Made by a program: the position numbers and the translations under genes. A stretch of DNA of 64,000 nt from JAPKZH01 sp963715635 (lineage in GTDB: Bacteria; Acidobacteriota; Aminicenantia; Aminicenantales; UBA4085): the NCBI GenBank assembly GCA_963715635.1, contig OY970261.1:3906001-3970000 (forward strand). The letters are read 5' to 3'. The notes under the pieces are model-generated. The model made no database searches. It was not told the origin of the DNA and saw only the letters and a list, made by a program, of their open reading frames with translations. This document shows, one piece after another, positions 1-8,347 of this stretch (positions are counted from its first letter, which is position 1; every line of letters starts with the position of its first letter).

Positions 1-8
1 ATCGTCTC

Positions 9-37
9 TTTACAGATCCCCCGTGATTCTTTATAAT
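9..37 (+). promoter_or_regulatory. sigma-70-type promoter of the first lipoprotein gene
   Basis: A -35 box TTTACA (9-14) and a perfect -10 box TATAAT (32-37) are separated by 17 bases. The predicted start of transcription is near 44, giving a leader of about 30 bases that contains the AGGAGG ribosome site before the ATG at 74. Read directly from the sequence; activity is inferred. Confidence 0.7.
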
Positions 38-73
38 AGGGCTCTTATTTATCACGATTTTAGGAGGAACGAG

Positions 74-940
74 ATGAAAAGAGTTGCGCGGACGCTGCTC
101 ATATTGTCGGCCATTCTCGCGGTTGCGGTCGGATGCCAGAAAAAAACGGCCGTCAAGGGCGTTGAGCTCTCGGTGACCTTTTCCGAGCCCACGCTCTCCG
201 ACAACCTGATTACCGATGTTGAATACAAATGGAAGACGAACAAAGATTTTCAAAAACTCGACCGGGATTACAACATTTTCGTCCACTTCTGGCATAACAC
301 CAATATGCTCGTCCAGGATGATTATACTCCCGACATTCCCACATCCCAGTGGGAGAAAAGCAAGGAATACACCTACAAAAGACGGATTCACATCCCTGCT
401 TTTATCGATGAATTCGACCCCCAGTTCAAAGGGGAAGCGACCCTCAGATTGTCCGTCGGCTTCGCCAACCCGTATGACAGGAGCGGCAAAGCGGAACTCG
501 AAGTCTTGTCCCAGAAGTTGAAGGTTGTCCCGCCGCCTCTCGGAACCCCGGAAGTGATTTATGAGAGCGGCTGGTTCGACCTTGAAACCAACCAGGATGC
601 CGTTCTCAAGCAGTGGCGATGGACGGGCAGGGAGGCCAAGTGCGTGATCGACAACCCTCACCGGGATGCCCTCTTGGTGATCAGGGGGGGCGTCAACCTG
701 GAAGCCGTCAAAGACCAGAAGATCTCCTTTAAGATCAACGACTTGACGCTGGCCGAGTTCATCGCTACGGACAATGTTTTTGAGAAGTCCTTCACTATCA
801 AAAAAGAGATGCTGGGAGACAAGGACGAGTTTTATCTGACGGTGGGCGTCGACAAGACGTTCGTGCCGGCCAAAATCATCCCCAATTCCAAGGATGAACG
901 GGATTTGGGGATTCAGGTTTCTTTGATCTATTTCCGCTGA
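74..940 (+). CDS. putative lipoprotein of unknown function
   Basis: This is a 288-aa protein that I do not recognise. The ATG at 74 is chosen over an in-frame upstream codon at 23 because AGGAGG lies 6 bases ahead of it and a signal peptide starts exactly there. The N-terminus has two basic residues, a hydrophobic stretch and the lipobox-like end VAVGC, so it is probably cleaved by signal peptidase II and lipid-anchored. The rest is polar with alternating beta-type segments and Trp-rich motifs (VHFWHN, KQWRWTGRE), which suggests one or two beta-sandwich domains in the periplasm. It has its own promoter and converges on the next gene with a 24-base gap. Lipoprotein status is well supported; function is unknown. 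Confidence 0.7.
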   Translation: MKRVARTLLILSAILAVAVGCQKKTAVKGVELSVTFSEPTLSDNLITDVEYKWKTNKDFQKLDRDYNIFVHFWHNTNMLVQDDYTPDIPTSQWEKSKEYTYKRRIHIPAFIDEFDPQFKGEATLRLSVGFANPYDRSGKAELEVLSQKLKVVPPPLGTPEVIYESGWFDLETNQDAVLKQWRWTGREAKCVIDNPHRDALLVIRGGVNLEAVKDQKISFKINDLTLAEFIATDNVFEKSFTIKKEMLGDKDEFYLTVGVDKTFVPAKIIPNSKDERDLGIQVSLIYFR

Positions 941-964
941 TTCCGCTGAGGCCGGCGCCGACTT

Positions 965-1582
965 TTACTTGATCCAGATCGGCGAAATCTGATCTTTTAG
1001 CTTTTCGCCCAAAAATCTTTCGAGATCTTCCCGGGCCTTGTTTTCCGCCTCCTGGGCCCCGAGAAGCTTGGGATACGTTTCGGAGATGTCTTTCTGAATA
1101 AGCTCCTTCGACTTTGTATCGGCCATGTTGAAGAACTGCTGCTGCAGGGATGCCATCTTCAACTCCAGCAGCTCCCTGTACTCTTTGGCCTTGTTGTACT
1201 TCTCTCTCAGATCCGTCTTGACCTGTTCGTTCATCCTCTGCGAAGCAGTCTGAGGGCTCTCGGCGAGCTGGTCTTTGAGCCCGACAGGCAGGGCGGGTGA
1301 CAGCGCGGTCTCGGAGCCTGTCGGTGCCCCTGTTTTCGAGCTTGCAACAGCCGCAGTTCCACTTGGAGACTGGTTTTCAGGACCGGCCGCTATGAAGGCC
1401 GGCCTTTTTTTCATTTTGGCAAGGTCGGCATTGGAGACGGCCACGGCCTTATTCCCCTTGAGGCTTTCGCGGCGCTCTTTTTCTTTTTTCGCGACATCCG
1501 TAAGGCTTTGGGGAAAAAGTTGGCCGATTAGGATCAAGGGAAGGAGGAGGGCGCCAAGGGCTTTCTTGATATCCATATCCAT
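965..1582 (-). CDS. secreted coiled-coil protein of unknown function
   Basis: A 205-aa protein with an N-terminal hydrophobic segment (ALGALLLPLILIGQLF) that looks like a Sec signal peptide ending near residue 25. The mature part starts with a charged LTDVAKKEKERRESLKG stretch, continues through a low-complexity Pro/Ser/Thr/Gly/Ala linker (about residues 65-105) and ends in a Lys/Glu-rich helical, probably coiled-coil, region (about 115-200). No enzyme motif is visible. It is monocistronic and convergent with the lipoprotein gene on its 3' side. A consensus promoter ends 6 bases before the ATG, so the mRNA may be leaderless. A periplasmic structural or adaptor role is possible but not shown. 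Confidence 0.6.
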   Translation of the reverse strand: MDMDIKKALGALLLPLILIGQLFPQSLTDVAKKEKERRESLKGNKAVAVSNADLAKMKKRPAFIAAGPENQSPSGTAAVASSKTGAPTGSETALSPALPVGLKDQLAESPQTASQRMNEQVKTDLREKYNKAKEYRELLELKMASLQQQFFNMADTKSKELIQKDISETYPKLLGAQEAENKAREDLERFLGEKLKDQISPIWIK

Positions 1583-1588
1583 GATTTA

Positions 1589-1617
1589 ATAATAGTGCAC
1601 GGACGTCCGCTTGTCAA
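1589..1617 (-). promoter_or_regulatory. promoter abutting the 205-aa secreted protein gene
   Basis: Read on the minus strand: TTGACA (1617-1612), 17 bases, TATTAT (1594-1589). Only 6 bases separate the -10 box from the ATG at 1582, so transcription should begin at or next to the start codon. No Shine-Dalgarno fits in between. Confidence 0.65.
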
Positions 1618-1643
1618 TTGAAAGGACTCCCCCCCTCGCCCCG

Positions 1644-4025
1644 CTAGGAGAAGCTAGCGCCTGTTCGAATGGAGATTTTCTGCCCGTCGGAGGAGATTTC
1701 CACAGCCCCATCGAGGTCCGTCCGATAAATTTTAGCTCCGCTCTCCCTGTACCGCTCGAGTATATCCGCCTGGGGCAAGCCGAAGGCGTTGCTCCTTCCG
1801 ACGGAGATGACGATCACTTCCGGCGCCACGCCCTTGAGAAAAAGGACGGAGCTAGACGAATTGCTGCCGTGGTGTGGCGATTTCAAGACCTGGCATCTGA
1901 GTTCGCCGACCCTTTCTAGAATCTCCCGTTCGGTGTTGATCCCGATATCGGAGGGAAGCAGAAATGATGTCAAGCCATAGGAGATGCGAAGGACGAGCGA
2001 TTGGTCATTGTCGGGAAGCATAGTCGGCGGGACATCGGCTCTTGGGAATAGAGCTTCGATTGTCACACCCCCTTCGCCAAGGCGGAAGCCTTGGAAGACC
2101 CTTTTTTGAGGGACATCGAGCAGCGATTTTTTGAGCTCCGCATAGATTTTATCTTCAGGCGGGCCGGCGACTTCCCAGAATTCTCCGATGCGGAAATTCC
2201 GGGCCACAGCCGCCAGGCCGTTCAGATGGTCGGGATGGGCATGCGTCAAAACTAGGTAATCGATTCTTTTAATCCTCTTGTTCCAAAGAAACGGGGAGAC
2301 GACACTTTCACCGACGTCGAACGTGCCGACCGGCAGGCCTCCTCCGTCGATAAGCATTTTCTTGTGGCCGGGAAACTCGACAAGAATGGAATCCCCCTGT
2401 CCGACATCGATGAACGTGACCTTGAAATTTTTGGTCGCCGCGGAGAATGGATAAAAAATGAGGAGTGCCAAGCAGGCCGCGAATCCCGGGATGGAGGCCA
2501 GCTTGATCGTCCTGACTTGAGGCGGAAGAAGGAACAGGAGAAGAAAGAGAAAGTAGCCGATCACGACGAACGTGGGGGGCGTCGGGATGCGGTAGGAAAG
2601 AAAATGCAGGCCGTCCAGAAGGTGCGTCGAAAGCATGAAGACTTTGATCAGAAAGGCGATGACCAGGGCCGTGAGCTTGGCCAGAGCCCCCCATAAAAAA
2701 GCGACCGGCAGGAAAACATAGCCGACGGCCATGATCAGTCCTACCAGCGGTATGCCGATCATGTTCAGTGCCAGGCCGGAAAAAATGATCCTGTGGAAGG
2801 CGCCGGCGATCAAGGGAAAGACGCCGGCTTGGGCGGTCAAGGACATGGCGAAGGTTTCGCTGATCTTCAGCGGCAGCCGGGGGAGAAACTTCATGAGCTT
2901 GGGCATGAAGAGAATGATCCCGAGCGTGGCCGCGTATGTGAGCTGGAAGCCCAGGTCGAACAACTGAAAGGGATTGAGCAGCAGCAGGAAAAAAAGGCTC
3001 AGGGAGATGGTGTTCAGCAAATGGACGTCTTTCCAGAAAAGTTTTCCGAGGAGAAAGGCGACCGACATAATCGTCGCTCGAAGAAAGGAGGCCCGGCCTT
3101 CGACCAGCAGCGAATAGAAAATGAGGAGAACGATGAGCAGAATATAGGACAGCCGCGTCGGAACTCGCAGGTATTTCAGCAGGGTAAACAGCAAGAAAAA
3201 GATGATGGCGATGTGGCCGCCGGAGAGGGCGAAGAGATGGAAGAGCCCGGTCTTTTGGAGGGACTGGGTGGCCGCCGGGTCCATTCGGCCTCGTTCTCCA
3301 AGGATCAGAGCTTCGAAAACGGCTCCTTCCAAAGACATCTGCTGGGGAGCTTGAGCGGAGACAAAATTCTGTTCGATCCTTTTCTGGCATTTTTGACGCA
3401 GGATCGATATCCAGCGGAGAAGGAAGTAAGCCCTGTTGGTCTTGATCTTTTCGATGAGAAGCGGGCTTTTTGTCGCCGCTAGGTTATGGAGAAGCTGGTT
3501 CTTGAGATACAGCTTGGAGAACGGCTCTTCGAAATTTTTATAGTCCCTCAGGGGCACAAGCTGGGCCGAGACCTTGAGGAAATCGCCCGTCGTCAGGTCC
3601 AGGCGAGAGGGAAACTCGGTCGAGTGGGGGACGGAAATGCGCAGATTTCCCCGGGCCCGCTCGTCTTTATTCCCATAGACAATTTTTTCCACGCGCAAAT
3701 AGAGATAATCCCTGTCAAGGCCGGGCGAGGGCGATCGGTACAGCGTGCCGTAGAAATCGGCATACGCGCTTTGTTGAAAGTTGTGAACGGGATTCCGTTC
3801 ATAGCGGCCGTCGAAAGAAGAATAGACGCCGCCACCCAGCCCCGCCGTCGCCAGCAAAAGGAAAAGAAAGCCAAGCGTGTGCTTTTTCAGGGCGAAGAAA
3901 ATCCAGCCGCAGGCGAGTCCGGCGGCGAGGATAATGACAGCAGGTCCGAGCGGCAAGGCATGCGTCGAGGAAAGCCAGATTCCAATGATGAGAGAAAGGG
4001 CCAAGAAGAGAAAAGGGAAAGGCAT
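1644..4025 (-). CDS. comEC: ComEC/Rec2 DNA uptake channel protein
   Basis: A 793-aa polytopic inner-membrane protein of the ComEC/Rec2 family, which in other bacteria carries single-stranded DNA across the cytoplasmic membrane during natural transformation. It begins with closely spaced N-terminal membrane segments, followed by a soluble OB-like region. The 'Competence' membrane domain comes next (about residues 230-500, including LFHLFALSGGHIAII). A C-terminal metallo-beta-lactamase-fold domain (about 540-790) carries HAHPDHLNG near residue 595 and SPHHGSNSSS, thought to act as the nuclease part. Length and domain order match full-length ComEC. The gene starts 18 bases after the stop of the upstream amidohydrolase and is probably co-transcribed with it. 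No other competence gene lies in the window. Confidence 0.92.
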   Translation of the reverse strand: MPFPFLFLALSLIIGIWLSSTHALPLGPAVIILAAGLACGWIFFALKKHTLGFLFLLLATAGLGGGVYSSFDGRYERNPVHNFQQSAYADFYGTLYRSPSPGLDRDYLYLRVEKIVYGNKDERARGNLRISVPHSTEFPSRLDLTTGDFLKVSAQLVPLRDYKNFEEPFSKLYLKNQLLHNLAATKSPLLIEKIKTNRAYFLLRWISILRQKCQKRIEQNFVSAQAPQQMSLEGAVFEALILGERGRMDPAATQSLQKTGLFHLFALSGGHIAIIFFLLFTLLKYLRVPTRLSYILLIVLLIFYSLLVEGRASFLRATIMSVAFLLGKLFWKDVHLLNTISLSLFFLLLLNPFQLFDLGFQLTYAATLGIILFMPKLMKFLPRLPLKISETFAMSLTAQAGVFPLIAGAFHRIIFSGLALNMIGIPLVGLIMAVGYVFLPVAFLWGALAKLTALVIAFLIKVFMLSTHLLDGLHFLSYRIPTPPTFVVIGYFLFLLLFLLPPQVRTIKLASIPGFAACLALLIFYPFSAATKNFKVTFIDVGQGDSILVEFPGHKKMLIDGGGLPVGTFDVGESVVSPFLWNKRIKRIDYLVLTHAHPDHLNGLAAVARNFRIGEFWEVAGPPEDKIYAELKKSLLDVPQKRVFQGFRLGEGGVTIEALFPRADVPPTMLPDNDQSLVLRISYGLTSFLLPSDIGINTEREILERVGELRCQVLKSPHHGSNSSSSVLFLKGVAPEVIVISVGRSNAFGLPQADILERYRESGAKIYRTDLDGAVEISSDGQKISIRTGASFS

Positions 4026-4043
4026 AAGGCACTAATGATAAGC

Positions 4044-5348
4044 TTAGCGCCCGTTCTTTTCAAGGCGGCTCTGCTGGTCCAGGGCGTCCAAAAGCAGATG
4101 GCACATGAGCTTGATCCCGATGCCGATGCTTCGTTCATCCGGGTTGAAATAAGGACTGTGGAGAGGAGCCATGGACGGGAGGCGCGGATTTTTCACGCCT
4201 AATAAAAAGAAGAAGCCGGGGATTTTCTGGCTATAAAGGCCAAAGTCATCAGCCATCAATTGCGGCTTGATCTGACTCGCTTTCTTATCGGCCAGGGCTT
4301 CGTTGAGCGAGGGGAGCATGAGGTCGAAAAACTCCGGATGGTTGTACACGGAGGGAACGTCCTGTTCGAAAGCGAAGGAATAATCGCCTCCCAGGGAATG
4401 GACGGTGTCTTTGATCACGCTCTCCATCATCCGGGACACTTTTTTCCGGTTCGTGTCGCTCAGGGTCCGGACAATGCCTTCCAAGTGGACCCTGTCGGGA
4501 ATGAGGTCTGATTTCGTCCCGCCTTCGATTTTGCCGATCGTGAGCAGAGCTGGGTCGGTAGGGTCCACGGAACGGCTGATGATGGACTGGAGGGCCAGCA
4601 CCGCCTGCGCGGCGAGCACGATGGCGTCCACGCCTTCCTGGGGCTGCGCGCCGTAGGCGCTTTTCCCCTTAATGGTGATCTGGAATGAATCCGAGTTGGC
4701 CAGGAACGTCCCGGGCGTGATAAAAACCTGTCCCAGGTTTTCCGGCCAGACATGAAAGCCGAAGATCGCTCCGACTGCGGGGTTGTCCAGGACCCCTTCC
4801 TTGATCATCAGGGCGGCTCCGCCCTCTTCCCCGGGGGGAGGGCCTTCTCCGCCCGGCTGAAAGATGAACTTGATATTTCCCCTGATCCGGTCCTTGAGGG
4901 CATTCAAAACATAGGCCGTGCCCAGGACCACGGCCGTATGGATGTCGTGGCCGCAGGCATGCATGATGCCGGGGTTGAGCGATTTGTAGGGGACGTCGGC
5001 CAATTCCTGAATCGGCACGGCATCGATGTCCGCCCGGACCGCAACGGTCGCGCCCGGCTGGCTGCCCCGGAGAAGCCCGACCACGCCCGTCTTGGCCACG
5101 CCGTTTTTAATGTCTATTTCCAGTGAGGCCAGCTTCGCGCTGATGAGCTTCGCCGTGTCCTGCTCGCGGTTGGCCAGCTGGGGGTTCATATGCATGAAAC
5201 GCCTGACCTTGATCATCTCCGACTTGATTTTTTCGATTTCACGGTCGATGTCGGCGGCGGTTTTTCTGTCCACGGCGGCCGTGTTCAAGGCCAGGCCGAC
5301 GAGGACGGCCGCCATGACGAAAATTTTGCGGCTTTTCATGTCATCCAC
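4044..5348 (-). CDS. exported M20-family amidohydrolase/peptidase
   Basis: A 434-aa zinc hydrolase of the M20D type (hippurate / indole-acetyl-amino-acid / N-acyl-amino-acid amidohydrolases). The dinuclear metal motif MHACGHDIHTAV is near residue 130, preceded by RADIDAVPI, and GGEGPPPGEEGGA follows. The N-terminus (MKSRKIFVMAAVLVGLALN) is a signal peptide, so the enzyme probably acts in the periplasm on acylated amino acids or small peptides; the exact substrate cannot be read. Two starts are possible: GTG at 5348, exactly where a leaderless transcript should begin, and ATG at 5339. The GTG is annotated; both give the same mature protein. comEC follows 18 bases downstream. Confidence 0.85.
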   Translation of the reverse strand: MDDMKSRKIFVMAAVLVGLALNTAAVDRKTAADIDREIEKIKSEMIKVRRFMHMNPQLANREQDTAKLISAKLASLEIDIKNGVAKTGVVGLLRGSQPGATVAVRADIDAVPIQELADVPYKSLNPGIMHACGHDIHTAVVLGTAYVLNALKDRIRGNIKFIFQPGGEGPPPGEEGGAALMIKEGVLDNPAVGAIFGFHVWPENLGQVFITPGTFLANSDSFQITIKGKSAYGAQPQEGVDAIVLAAQAVLALQSIISRSVDPTDPALLTIGKIEGGTKSDLIPDRVHLEGIVRTLSDTNRKKVSRMMESVIKDTVHSLGGDYSFAFEQDVPSVYNHPEFFDLMLPSLNEALADKKASQIKPQLMADDFGLYSQKIPGFFFLLGVKNPRLPSMAPLHSPYFNPDERSIGIGIKLMCHLLLDALDQQSRLEKNGR

Positions 5349-5354
5349 GAGCTT

Positions 5355-5383
5355 ATCTTAGACCGAGACGCCTCTAAAGTCAA
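5355..5383 (-). promoter_or_regulatory. promoter abutting the M20 amidohydrolase gene
   Basis: Minus strand: TTGACT (5383-5378), 17 bases, TAAGAT (5360-5355), then 6 bases to the GTG at 5348. The predicted +1 falls on the GTG. No Shine-Dalgarno precedes either candidate start. Confidence 0.6.
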
Positions 5384-5416
5384 ATAAAAGCCATGTTTAG
5401 GCTGAAAATAAACCGA

Positions 5417-5445
5417 TTGTCGGAACGGGGAAAATTTGGTACTTT
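5417..5445 (+). promoter_or_regulatory. probable promoter of ogt
   Basis: TTGTCG (5417-5422), 17 bases, TACTTT (5440-5445), with TGG just before the -10 box as an extended -10 element. It lies immediately upstream of the frameshifted ogt reading frame. Confidence 0.5.
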
Positions 5446-5460
5446 ATGGATGAGGTGCGA

Positions 5461-5938
5461 ATGGCCATGAATGATATCCGCCGGGCATACTATCCATCGA
5501 AGATCGGGCTCTTAGAGATTACGGGCACGGACAGGGAAATCCTTTCCATGAATTTCGTGATAAAGAAAAAACCGGCCGGGTTCGACTCTATCCCCTGCGC
5601 TTAAGACATGCATTCGGGAGCTCGATGAATATTTCCGCGGAAAGAGGCGAACATTTTCAGTCAGGCTCCGCCTGGAAGGAACGGATTTTCAAAAGAGAGT
5701 CTGGCGCGAACTGCTCAAGGTCGGTTATGGGAAAACGGCCTCCTACCAGGATATCGCGAATGCCGTGGGCCGGCCCAAGGCCGTGCGCGCCGTTGGCAAT
5801 ACGAACAGGTTGAACCCGGTCAGTATTATCGTCCCCTGCCACCGGATCATCGGGAGTGATGGAAAGCTGGTCGGGTATGGCGGCGGGCTGTGGAGAAAAG
5901 AGTGGCTTCTTAACCACGAGCGGGGACAGATTAAATAG
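5461..5938 (+). pseudogene. ogt: methylated-DNA-protein cysteine methyltransferase, interrupted by a +1 frameshift
   Basis: Ogt/MGMT repairs O6-alkylguanine by moving the alkyl group to its own cysteine. The first part (from ATG 5461, GAGG upstream) reads MAMNDIRRAYYPSKIGLLE and stops at the TAA at 5602-5604. Reading on in the +1 frame gives LKTCIRELDEYF, then GYGKTASYQDIANAVGRP, the acceptor motif IIVPCHRIIG and GYGGGLWRKEWLL, ending at TAG 5936-5938. Removing one C from the run at 5592-5595 joins the halves as DSIP-ALKTC, about 158 aa, the normal length of the family. All catalytic residues are intact, so this is either a recent mutation or a base-calling error. The 3' end overlaps the convergent mutase gene by 8 bases. 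Confidence 0.85.
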
Positions 5939-7523
5939 AGATATTTTCCCGATATTCCCCGAAAGCCCCTTTCAAAATGCCGGTCATCTCGCCCAAGGTG
6001 ACCCGGGCTTTGACGGCTTCAATCAGAGGAGGCATGAGGTTTCGCCTGGATTGAACCGCATTTTTCAATTCTTCCAGCCGCGACTGGACCGCTTCGGCAG
6101 ACCTTTTTTTCTTGAGGCGGCTCAGCCGTTCGACCTGGGCTTTTCCCAGCGTCTTCGGCGGATAATAAATCTTGAAATTCAGGCGCTCTTTGTCTTTGAT
6201 ATATTCATTGAGCCCGACGATGATCCGCTCTTTGAGCTCGATCTGTTTCTGGTATCTGTAGGAGCTTTCCTGGATTTCCTTTTGGATATATCCGGACTCG
6301 ATGGCTTTGAGCATTCCGCCCATGTCTTCGATTTTTTCGAGATAGCCCGCGACACCCGCTTCGACCTGGTCCGTTAAAGTTTCGACATAATAGGAGCCGC
6401 CGAGGGGGTCAACGGTCTTCGCCACTCCGCTTTCATGAGCGATGATCTGCTGGGTCCGCAGAGCGATCTGCGCTGATTCCTGGCTGGGCAGGGCCAGGGC
6501 TTCGTCGCGGGAATTGGTGTGGAGCGATTGCGTCCCGCCGAGCACGGCCGCCATGGCCTGCAGGGCGACCCGGGTGATGTTGTTCTCCGGTTGCTGGGCC
6601 AGAAGGGCGGCCCCGCTTGTCTGCGTATGGAACCTGAATCTCCAGGAGTTGGGGTTTTTCGCTTTGAAGCGTTCCCGAGTCAGCTTTGCCCAGATGCGCC
6701 GGGCGGCCCTGAACTTGGCCACCTCTTCAAAAAGGTTGTTATGGGCGGCCAGGAAGAAGGAAAGGCGGGGGGCGAAGGAATCCACGTCGAGGCCGGCTTG
6801 GATCAGAGCGTCCATATATGTCACGGCGTTGGCCAAGGTGAAGGCGAGCTCTTGGACCGCGGTGGCGCCGGCCTCGCGAATGTGGTAGCCGCTGATGCTC
6901 ATGGTATTCCATTTCGGGACGTTCGCCTGGCAGAAAGCGATGATCTCGGTAATGATGCGCAAAGATGGCCGGGGTGGAAAAATATATGTCCCCCGGGCAA
7001 AATATTCTTTGAGAATATCGTTCTGGATGGTCCCTGAAAGTGCCTTCCAAGAAATTCCTCTTTTCTGGGCCAGGGCCAGGTACATGGCCAGGATGACGGC
7101 TGCCGTCGCGTTGATTGTCATGGAGACGCTGACCTGGTCCAGGGGAATGCGGTCGAAGAGCACATCCATGTCCTCGATGGAATCAATAGCCACTCCCACC
7201 TTGCCCACTTCGCCCCGGGCCAGCGGGTCATCCGAGTCAAGCCCCAGCTGGGTGGGCAGGTCAAAAGCCACGCTCAGGCCGGTTTGCCCCTGGGACAGTA
7301 GGAATTGGTACCGCTTGTTTGATTCTCTGGCCGTCCCGAATCCCGCATACTGGCGCATCGTCCAGAGCTTTCCGCGGTACATCGTGGGATAGATCCCCCT
7401 GGTGAATGGAAATTCACCGGGCCGGCCCAGCTTTTCGGCCGGCCGGAAATCGCGAAGGTCGGCGTCCGTGTAGACGTCTTTGGCTTTTCCGGTTTTTGGC
7501 GGAGTGTTCCCCGTGTCGCTCAA
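5931..7523 (-). CDS. methylmalonyl-CoA mutase large (catalytic) subunit
   Basis: A 530-aa TIM-barrel catalytic chain of the adenosylcobalamin-dependent methylmalonyl-CoA mutase family, which interconverts (R)-methylmalonyl-CoA and succinyl-CoA. Family hallmarks are FTRGIYPTMYRGKLWTMRQY near residue 40, LSVAFDLPTQLGLDSD near 85 and LHTNSRDEALALP near 335. The protein stops where the B12-binding domain would begin, so it belongs to the split type that needs a separate small cobalamin-binding subunit, which is not in this window. The start is a TTG (7523) with no strong ribosome site, and no better start exists before conserved sequence. A BtuF-like cobalamin-type binding protein lies 1.4 kb upstream on the same strand. 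Other acyl-CoA mutases (isobutyryl-, ethylmalonyl-CoA) cannot be excluded. Confidence 0.88.
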   Translation of the reverse strand: MSDTGNTPPKTGKAKDVYTDADLRDFRPAEKLGRPGEFPFTRGIYPTMYRGKLWTMRQYAGFGTARESNKRYQFLLSQGQTGLSVAFDLPTQLGLDSDDPLARGEVGKVGVAIDSIEDMDVLFDRIPLDQVSVSMTINATAAVILAMYLALAQKRGISWKALSGTIQNDILKEYFARGTYIFPPRPSLRIITEIIAFCQANVPKWNTMSISGYHIREAGATAVQELAFTLANAVTYMDALIQAGLDVDSFAPRLSFFLAAHNNLFEEVAKFRAARRIWAKLTRERFKAKNPNSWRFRFHTQTSGAALLAQQPENNITRVALQAMAAVLGGTQSLHTNSRDEALALPSQESAQIALRTQQIIAHESGVAKTVDPLGGSYYVETLTDQVEAGVAGYLEKIEDMGGMLKAIESGYIQKEIQESSYRYQKQIELKERIIVGLNEYIKDKERLNFKIYYPPKTLGKAQVERLSRLKKKRSAEAVQSRLEELKNAVQSRRNLMPPLIEAVKARVTLGEMTGILKGAFGEYRENISI

Positions 7524-7561
7524 ACGCGTTTCAAGCTCTTAAATTGAGTATTTTAAATGAA

Positions 7562-7891
7562 TTAGGCTCGGCCTTTTTTCTCTTCCTCGGGCAGCGTCTC
7601 GGGGCCTTTTTTCGAGAATTCATCCCGTTTTTTATCGATGAAGTCCCGGATCGCATCAATCCCTTCCTGAGTCTTTTCTTTGACGATCTTGATGCTTTTT
7701 TCGGCTTCCTTGGCGATTTTGTCAAAGCTTTCCTTGGCCTTTTCGCCCGTCTTACTGACTTCAGCCTGGATCTTTTTCCTGGTCTCTTTTCCGCTGGCGG
7801 GGGCGAACAGGATGCCGAGGATAAAACCCGTGGCTGCTCCGATCAGGAATGATACGGCCACTTCCAAGGCTGGACTTTTGTCATTCCCCAT
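7562..7891 (-). CDS. YtxH-like small membrane protein
   Basis: A 109-aa protein of the YtxH type: a single glycine-rich membrane segment (VAVSFLIGAATGFILGILFAP, residues 11-31) followed by a long Lys/Glu helical tail. The start is the ATG at 7891, which has AAGGAG 6 bases upstream; the long open frame running 5' of it overlaps the neighbouring gene and is not coding. It overlaps the end of the DUF948-like gene by 11 bases, so the two are translationally linked. YtxH proteins often accompany DUF948 proteins and are associated with stress responses in Firmicutes; the biochemical role is unknown. Confidence 0.75.
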   Translation of the reverse strand: MGNDKSPALEVAVSFLIGAATGFILGILFAPASGKETRKKIQAEVSKTGEKAKESFDKIAKEAEKSIKIVKEKTQEGIDAIRDFIDKKRDEFSKKGPETLPEEEKKGRA

Positions 7892-8252
7892 TTTTATTCT
7901 CCTTTCGTTTTTTGAGATGCCGCCAGACAAGACGGGCCGCTGGGATGAGCAATAGAAGATACTTGGAAGAAGGCCGGATGATCTTGGAGGTGACGAGAAA
8001 CGACGCTTCAGAGAGATTGATAGCTGCTTTTTTTGTGGCCTCCAGCGTCTTTCCCAGGTCTTCCACCCTGGATTTGACCAGCAGGTCCAGCTCGTTGAGA
8101 CTCTTGGCCAGCTCGCGAAACTCGGCCAGGGCCTTCTCGCCCTCGGCGGCCGTTTTGCGGAGCTGAGCGAAAAGCCTGACGAGAAAGACAACGGCGATGA
8201 CGAAGGCGAAGGTGATGATCAGGAACAGGAATTGGTTAAGCGTCAGCGGCAT
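7881..8252 (-). CDS. DUF948-like membrane-anchored coiled-coil protein
   Basis: A 123-aa protein with one N-terminal membrane helix (FLFLIITFAFVIAVVFLVRLF, residues 8-28) and a coiled-coil stretch (about 30-85: KTAAEGEKALAEFRELAKSLNELD). It ends in a short second hydrophobic segment (YLLLLIPAARLVW) and a basic tail. The organisation matches DUF948 proteins, and the YtxH partner directly downstream supports this. The ATG at 8252 has no ribosome site, but a consensus promoter ends 9 bases upstream, which points to a leaderless message. The role is unknown; an envelope-associated scaffold is plausible. Confidence 0.7.
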   Translation of the reverse strand: MPLTLNQFLFLIITFAFVIAVVFLVRLFAQLRKTAAEGEKALAEFRELAKSLNELDLLVKSRVEDLGKTLEATKKAAINLSEASFLVTSKIIRPSSKYLLLLIPAARLVWRHLKKRKENKNGE

Positions 8253-8261
8253 GGCAGTGTA

Positions 8262-8290
8262 ACAATAATAAAAAACCCCCGATTTGTCAA
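8262..8290 (-). promoter_or_regulatory. promoter abutting the DUF948-like gene
   Basis: Minus strand: perfect TTGACA (8290-8285), 17 bases, TATTGT (8267-8262), then 9 bases to the ATG at 8252. The predicted leader is 2-3 bases. Confidence 0.6.
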
Positions 8291-8347
8291 TTGACCCCGA
8301 AGAAGCGACTCCGCAAATCGAGGGTCTTATTGAACCGCCCGATCATG

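Noticed and set aside
2308..3390. 360-codon open frame within comEC in another frame
   Set aside because: Overlaps conserved ComEC sequence completely and is Arg/Pro/Ser-rich without motifs.
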